From: Shigella phage pSs-1 | Lineage: Viruses > Uroviricota > Caudoviricetes > Pantevenvirales | DNA length: 64,000 nucleotides | Direction: 5' to 3' (one strand) | Assembly: GCF_000930595.1 (NCBI RefSeq) | Contig: NC_025829.1 | In this document: positions 59,995 to 64,000 of the stretch, one piece after another | How positions within the stretch are numbered: the first letter of the stretch is position 1 | Layout of the letters: every line of letters begins with the position of its first letter | Made by a program: the position numbers and the translations under genes | Notes under the pieces: model-generated | The model's input: the letters and a program-made list of their open reading frames with translations, nothing else | Database searches by the model: none | What the model was told of the DNA's origin: nothing

Positions 59995-60381
59995 TTATTC
60001 GAGGGAAAGAAGATATTTACTCTGGTAAAACATCCCAGTAATATCATCTATCGTGCTTTGAATGGCTGGAGGCATTTCTTTATAAATGCTGTTAGATTGG
60101 TCTAGTATGCGATCAATCATTTTAATTGTGTCGGTAGGAAGTTTACTGGCATCTGGAATAGAAGGCGTGTATTTTCTACCAGAATACCCCAAATATTGCT
60201 CACCAAATTTATCAATCAAATCTGGCAACTCAGAGAAAATAAAATCGTATGCTTTGTGTCTAGCATAACTTTTAGTTTCAAAATGTGCAGAATGAAAATA
60301 AGCTTGTGCAGCCATTAATAAACCTAAGTATTCATCTGCCTTTGAAGGTTTTCCACTTTGTGAAAAGTCGCTGAATTTCAT
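59995..60381 (-). CDS. Conserved protein downstream of rI
   Basis: A 128-residue helical protein ([20 protein letters not shown]...), start overlapping rI's stop by four bases. It corresponds to T4 rI.-1. The family is common in phages, in a DUF5856-like form. Function unknown. Confidence 0.7.
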   Translation of the reverse strand: MKFSDFSQSGKPSKADEYLGLLMAAQAYFHSAHFETKSYARHKAYDFIFSELPDLIDKFGEQYLGYSGRKYTPSIPDASKLPTDTIKMIDRILDQSNSIYKEMPPAIQSTIDDITGMFYQSKYLLSLE

Positions 60382-60671
60382 TCAGTCTCCAATTTAATGT
60401 TCATAATTCTAGCGTATGATTGTGCCATCTCCGCGCCTCGCTCTATACATTCAAAATCGGAAGAGCACGGGTCATTTTTATAAGTCGTTCGCATAAAACT
60501 ATAGAACTGTTCAGATGATTCTACGCTTTTATTTTCAAAAAGCATATAAACATGTCTAATACCAGATTCCATAAATTTATCAAAATGAGGATCGACATTC
60601 GCTTCAATCGGTGGAGATAAAACAAACGCTAATCCTAGCATGGCAAATAGTGCCGTTGCTTTTAAGGCCAT
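60378..60671 (-). CDS. rI: RI antiholin
   Basis: A 97-residue periplasmic antiholin, same length as T4. An N-terminal signal-anchor-release segment (MALKATALFAMLGLAFVL) is followed by a soluble domain with two Cys (CSSDFEC). On superinfection RI binds the periplasmic domain of holin T and delays lysis. Confidence 0.95.
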   Translation of the reverse strand: MALKATALFAMLGLAFVLSPPIEANVDPHFDKFMESGIRHVYMLFENKSVESSEQFYSFMRTTYKNDPCSSDFECIERGAEMAQSYARIMNIKLETE

Positions 60672-60683
60672 AAAGGCCTCCTA

Positions 60684-60896
60684 TCATTTTTGTCCTGTAT
60701 TTACTTTATGCCGATGCACGGCCTTAACTTTATCAAGGTATTTTTCAAAATTTCGCAATCTAGTATAGTCTGCCGGAGATTGGTTGAGTGATACTTCTCG
60801 ACGCAAAGCTGAAATGATATTTCCAACTTCCCTACGAATTTCATCTAATTGAAGAACAGTAAGATTGCGAAGTTGCTTTTCAGTTAATTGTAGCAT
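60684..60896 (-). CDS. rI.1: rI.1 protein
   Basis: A 70-residue basic helical protein ([19 protein letters not shown]...). It follows a late promoter at 60922. Function unknown. Confidence 0.8.
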
Positions 60897-60921
60897 ATAT
60901 ACCCCTTTAGTTAGATAAACC

Positions 60922-60929
60922 TATTTATA
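60922..60929 (-). promoter_or_regulatory. Late promoter for rI.1-rI
   Basis: Perfect TATAAATA on the minus strand, 26 bp before rI.1. Confidence 0.9.
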
Positions 60930-60938
60930 ACTTTTGCA

Positions 60939-61520
60939 CTAACCGAGCTTTTTAGTTAATTCATTCCAGTGTTTTCTACACAAAGAAACATAAATTTCAT
61001 CACCAATACAGATTTGATTACCTTCTTTAACTGGTGTTCCATCTTCCATTAATCGAGCTGTCATAATCGCTTTTTTACCACAATGACAAACTGCTTTTAG
61101 TTCAATAAGTTTATCTGCAATCGCCAAAAGTTCTTTAGAACCTTCAAATAATTTTCCAGCGAAATCAGTCCTTAGACCATAAGCCATAACAGGAACATTA
61201 TATGTATCAACAATTCGGCTTAATTGATGCACCTGTTCAGTTTTTAAAAACTGGGCTTCATCTACAAATACACAATGAATATCTTTTTGTGCTTCTGCCC
61301 ATTTATAGAACTCAAAAATATCCATATCATCCGTAATAATATTCGCTTCCTGTTTAATTCCAATGCGAGAAACGACTTCACAGACAGAATCGCGAGTATC
61401 AATAGCAGGCTTAAGAACTAATACACCCATTCCGCGTTCTTTATAATTGTGTGCAGCAGTCAAAAGAGAAGCAGATTTTCCAGCATTCATTGCTGCATAA
61501 GTAAAAATTAAACTCGCCAT
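60939..61520 (-). CDS. tk: Thymidine kinase
   Basis: A 193-residue type II thymidine kinase, same length as T4. P-loop AAMNAGKSASLL is at about 8-19, VFVDEAQFL near 85, and zinc-binding Cys pairs (CHC and the late CRKH) follow. Salvages thymidine. Confidence 0.96.
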   Translation of the reverse strand: MASLIFTYAAMNAGKSASLLTAAHNYKERGMGVLVLKPAIDTRDSVCEVVSRIGIKQEANIITDDMDIFEFYKWAEAQKDIHCVFVDEAQFLKTEQVHQLSRIVDTYNVPVMAYGLRTDFAGKLFEGSKELLAIADKLIELKAVCHCGKKAIMTARLMEDGTPVKEGNQICIGDEIYVSLCRKHWNELTKKLG

Positions 61521-61521
61521 C

Positions 61522-61710
61522 TTAGTCCTTAGTTAAATTTTCTAAATATGTTTCTAAATCATTTTCAGCTTTATCGATAGATTTTACTAATTCGTAATAT
61601 GTTTCGGCATCTCCGTATTCAGAAGATATTTCAAAAGACAAATCCTTTTCTAAACTAATAATTTCACCAACTAAAAATAATATTTCGTTCTTTTGTTCGC
61701 GAGTAATCAT
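61522..61710 (-). CDS. tk.1: tk.1 small helical protein
   Basis: A 62-residue acidic two-helix protein opening MITREQKNEILFLVGEI. Similar to tk.2 and to genes at 59.1-59.7 kb. Function unknown. Confidence 0.75.
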   Translation of the reverse strand: MITREQKNEILFLVGEIISLEKDLSFEISSEYGDAETYYELVKSIDKAENDLETYLENLTKD

Positions 61711-61892
61711 AAGGAATTTATATAATTAATAAGTTCTTGTTCTTTATCGTCGAAATCTTTACACAGTTCTTCGTATTCGTCGGTATTAAAAGGACCGCAT
61801 TCATCACAAACTTTTTCCAATTCGCTATTTTTATCCATAACTTCGTGAATAAGAGAAAATAGTCTGTCTTTTTGTTCTTTGCTTAGGCTCAC
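61707..61892 (-). CDS. tk.2: tk.2 small helical protein
   Basis: A 61-residue acidic two-helix protein (MSLSKEQKDRLFSLIHEVM...) with two Cys in its loop. Overlaps both neighbours by four bases. Function unknown. Confidence 0.75.
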   Translation of the reverse strand: MSLSKEQKDRLFSLIHEVMDKNSELEKVCDECGPFNTDEYEELCKDFDDKEQELINYINSL

Positions 61893-62065
61893 AGTATGTC
61901 AATCCCCAAAAGTTTTAAAATGACTCGTTTCTGATTCATAACCGCTACGATTGAATGACCGTTGGGGTCTTTTTGACCTGATCCAATTATAAATCCTTTT
62001 TGTGCGGAAAGTTCAATCAAAACATCAAGTTCACGTAATAATTGATATTTTAAATCATCGTTCAT
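61889..62065 (-). CDS. Small protein (tk.3 region)
   Basis: A 58-residue gene (MNDDLKYQLLRELDVLIEL...) with a Gly-rich turn GSGQKDPNG. Four-base overlaps on both sides. Function unknown. Confidence 0.65.
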   Translation of the reverse strand: MNDDLKYQLLRELDVLIELSAQKGFIIGSGQKDPNGHSIVAVMNQKRVILKLLGIDIL

Positions 62066-62268
62066 TTTGGTTTACCTTCTTTAACGAAATCAGGATAAGG
62101 ATAAAATCCTGAATAAAATCCTTCACCTTTATGATTGATGCATCCTTTATTAGAACAATAGCACCAATAATCGAAATCGCAAGCCATTTCATCATTACAT
62201 AAAGCAAAAACAACCGGCCATTCACACTTTTCGCAGTGGGCATTTTTAAGAATACTAGTTTGGCTCAT
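62062..62268 (-). CDS. Small zinc-ribbon-like protein
   Basis: A 68-residue protein (start MSQTSILKNAHCEKCEW) with CEKC and a later CYCSNKGC. It is probably a zinc-binding fold. The start overlaps the upstream stop. Function unknown. Confidence 0.65.
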   Translation of the reverse strand: MSQTSILKNAHCEKCEWPVVFALCNDEMACDFDYWCYCSNKGCINHKGEGFYSGFYPYPDFVKEGKPK

Positions 62269-62477
62269 AACCATGTAACCTTTAAGCAATATTCTTCTAC
62301 ATGTTGTTTACGACCTTTCTTATCAATAAAGGTATATTCAACGAATGTTCCAATATAGTCTTTATCTACATCATGTGGACTATTAATTGGGCATTTAGTA
62401 CGGCAAATGCGTTCCCATTGACGAATAATTTCCACTTTGTTTTTAGGATCAAACGGATGCGGGTAATGTACTTTCAT
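62265..62477 (-). CDS. Small basic protein
   Basis: A 70-residue basic protein (MKVHYPHPFDPKNKVEIIR...), starting inside the end of the macro-domain gene. Function unknown. Confidence 0.65.
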   Translation of the reverse strand: MKVHYPHPFDPKNKVEIIRQWERICRTKCPINSPHDVDKDYIGTFVEYTFIDKKGRKQHVEEYCLKVTWL

Positions 62478-62928
62478 AATCCACCACTATTAAATCAATA
62501 TCAGGAGTAAACATGTCAATTAATTTAGAAACCTTATCCCAATCACCACCAGCAATACCGCAACCTATGCGTGGAATGTAAATTACTGGTTTAAACAAAA
62601 GGGTTTCTACCTGTAGATTTAATTCTATCATGCAGTTTACTAAAGCACCATAATCAAGATTAGGACCCGGTTCATATTGCGTATACAGGTTATAGCATAT
62701 ACCAAATCCTGTAGGATTATGTTTAAAAACAATAGACATATCGCCTAATTTATCACGAGAACCGTACTCGGTAGTGGTTTTATCTATTTCTAAAATTTTG
62801 GGATAGGCTCTTGCTAATTGACCTGCTACGCCAGAGCCCATTGTGTGGAAGCAATTGCACCCGTGCGCAATAATATTACCTTGAAGAAATAGGGCGACAA
62901 TATCGCCCTTGATATATTTTACAATCAT
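62449..62928 (-). CDS. tk.4: Tk.4 macro-domain protein
   Basis: A 159-residue macro domain. GNIIAHGCNCFHTMGSGVAGQLA at about 17-39 and IPRIGCGIAGG near 120 form the ADP-ribose pocket. Such domains bind or hydrolyse ADP-ribose derivatives. It may reverse ADP-ribosylation or recycle ADP-ribose 1''-phosphate. The phage itself makes ModA and ModB. Confidence 0.85.
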   Translation of the reverse strand: MIVKYIKGDIVALFLQGNIIAHGCNCFHTMGSGVAGQLARAYPKILEIDKTTTEYGSRDKLGDMSIVFKHNPTGFGICYNLYTQYEPGPNLDYGALVNCMIELNLQVETLLFKPVIYIPRIGCGIAGGDWDKVSKLIDMFTPDIDLIVVDYESTLPASV

Positions 62929-63272
62929 CTAGTACTCAATCCTCGATTATAAGAATCTACTAAACGGTCAACCATTGAATGACAAGCGGCTTTATCTTTC
63001 TCCTCCGCAACTGAACATTCTAAGGTATTCCACTTTTTAGCATATCGTTTTAACAATGTATCATTTTTGTATCTGCTTGATTTATCTCTTTCTCCGTCTT
63101 TATATGCATATATTAATTTCTGTGCAAATTCAGCTTGGCATGCTTTATTTTTCCCGCAATAATCCGCGGCAGTACGATTTACATACTCTCTAATTTCAGT
63201 ATATGATGTATCTGCTGATGCAGAAGCAGAAAATGAAATTAATCCTATACATAAAACCAAAATTTTAGTCAT
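62925..63272 (-). CDS. vs: Vs, annotated valyl-tRNA synthetase modifier
   Basis: A 115-residue protein at the T4 vs position. A clear signal peptide (MTKILVLCIGLISFSASASA) would export it, and the mature part has four Cys. Export does not fit easily with a role on cytoplasmic valyl-tRNA synthetase. Confidence 0.75.
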   Translation of the reverse strand: MTKILVLCIGLISFSASASADTSYTEIREYVNRTAADYCGKNKACQAEFAQKLIYAYKDGERDKSSRYKNDTLLKRYAKKWNTLECSVAEEKDKAACHSMVDRLVDSYNRGLSTR

Positions 63273-63810
63273 TTACTATTTCCAAAAGTTTATTATTTTT
63301 AAGGTAATTAGCCTTTTCTAGGACTTCAGAAGCATATTTAGAACCTGCTTTAACATTCCATCCCGAATTATAAGAGGATATTGCTTTTCTTATATCGCCC
63401 TTATGTATATTTAACCAATAAGAAAGTTCAATGTACGCCCAGGAAGCTGAATTGGACCGTTTATTCAACATTCTTTTTATTTCAGCATCGGTCATATTAT
63501 AACCAAGTTCCTTAACTCTTGCTCGCATGGTCGGCAAATAATTTTGGAACATTCCATAGGCATGATGCTTTGGTTTAGATTTTAAATTAACTCCGGCAGA
63601 GCTTTCTTGCCATAAAATAGCAGCCATTATATGACCCAATCCGCTCTTGTGGATATTTTTGTGTGTTTTATATTTTCCATCCTTAGAAAATTGTTCCCCG
63701 AATTGATATGCGTAACGCATGTTATCGAGTTGGACATTACTGAAAGTATGCTCGGAGCTATGTGCCATCATTGAAATGGCCAATAGACCAGCGAGTAGTG
63801 CTTTTCTCAT
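63265..63810 (-). CDS. vs.1: Vs.1, secreted transglycosylase-like protein
   Basis: A 181-residue protein with a signal peptide (MRKALLAGLLAISMMAHS). The SLT-type lysozyme fold shows AAILWQESSAG with the candidate catalytic Glu near residue 69, YGMFQNYLPT near 86 and AISSYNSGW near 152. Likely cuts or binds peptidoglycan. Overlaps vs by eight bases. Confidence 0.8.
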   Translation of the reverse strand: MRKALLAGLLAISMMAHSSEHTFSNVQLDNMRYAYQFGEQFSKDGKYKTHKNIHKSGLGHIMAAILWQESSAGVNLKSKPKHHAYGMFQNYLPTMRARVKELGYNMTDAEIKRMLNKRSNSASWAYIELSYWLNIHKGDIRKAISSYNSGWNVKAGSKYASEVLEKANYLKNNKLLEIVND

Positions 63811-63817
63811 GCTTACC

Positions 63818-64000
63818 TCATTGAGTTTTAATTACTGCTTTAGAAGCCTTTCCTGGTAAACGACGACTATTGATAATTGCCATCCTGCATTGAAGCGACG
63901 GGTCTTTGAACTTTGCATTAGGTTTACAAACTGTAAATCCAAGCCAAAGATTTCCATCTGTGATTTCTAAACGCCCAGGACGATATTCAACCCCATCAAT
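63818..64000 (-). CDS. regB: RegB endoribonuclease, C-terminal part
   Basis: The last 60 codons of RegB, cut by the window edge (contains GRLEITDGNLWLGF and ends KASKAVIKTQ). T4 RegB cuts GGAG in early mRNA ribosome sites with help from S1. Many ribosome sites here carry GGAG. Confidence 0.9.
   Translation of the reverse strand: MDGVEYRPGRLEITDGNLWLGFTVCKPNAKFKDPSLQCRMAIINSRRLPGKASKAVIKTQ

Noticed and set aside
1-64000. tRNA genes, CRISPR arrays or insertion sequences
   Set aside because: No cloverleaf-like run, regular short repeats, transposase or terminal repeats were noticed by eye.

Overview
This window is part of the early/middle region of a T-even (Tequatrovirus, T4-like) coliphage genome. 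Nearly every large reading frame is a recognisable T4 gene product in T4 order, and all genes but one lie on the minus strand. Transcription therefore runs from high to low coordinates. Several features point to a T6-like rather than a T4 genome: a T6-type UvsX with His66, a beta-glucosyl-HMC-alpha-glucosyltransferase where T4 has beta-gt, no dam gene between 56 and 61, an unsplit topoisomerase gene 39, and an intronless nrdD. No homing endonuclease gene (mobA, segA, segF, mobD, I-TevII type) is visible. These T4/T6 comparisons come from memory, not alignment.

Layout by region. 1-4.9 kb: ac, topoisomerase subunit 52, a run of tiny membrane peptides, stp, ndd and denB. 4.9-10.2 kb: rIIB, rIIA and topoisomerase/ATPase 39. 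10.2-13.4 kb: goF, cef, motB and relatives. 13.5-17.3 kb: dexA, dda and srd. 17.4-20.7 kb: ADP-ribosyltransferases modA and modB, then srh, mrh and paralogs. 20.8-24.2 kb: soc, 56, one plus-strand gene, primase 61, then a probable anti-defence cluster (61.1, 61.2, spackle, tifA/61.4, dmd). 24.3-39.3 kb: the replication and recombination core (41, 40, uvsX, the HMC glucosyltransferase, 42, imm, 43, regA, 62, 44, 45, rpbA, 46, 47). 39.3-49.1 kb: alpha-gt, late sigma factor 55, 55.x, anaerobic nucleotide metabolism (nrdH, nrdG, nrdD, nrdC), endonuclease VII (49) and pin. 49.1-57.1 kb: the nrdC.x accessory block, with four tandem divergent paralogs, an AAA ATPase and a frameshifted nucleotidyltransferase. 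57.1-64 kb: small paralogous early genes, rI, tk, a macro-domain protein, vs, a secreted transglycosylase-like protein and the end of regB.

The genes together take over the host (ModA/B, Srd, Srh, Mrh, Ndd, DenB, RegB, MotB), make and glucosylate HMC-DNA, replicate and recombine it, and block host defences (RII, Stp, Dmd, TifA, Pin, probably 61.2). Regulation is legible. Nineteen sigma70-type early promoters nearly all have exactly 18 bp between the -10 and the GTTTAC -35. Middle promoters have MotA boxes 11-12 bp from a TATAAT-type -10. Late promoters (TATAAATA or AATAAATA) precede soc, 49 and rI.1. Hairpins with a UUCG loop end many transcripts, often directly next to the next promoter.

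The observations most worth following are a small paralog of the ToxN inhibitor TifA next to gene 49, a broken nrdC.11, a lone plus-strand membrane-protein gene where dam sits in T4, an HNH-like core inside Srd, a capsid-targeting-like leader on 61.1, and several expanded families of small early paralogs.
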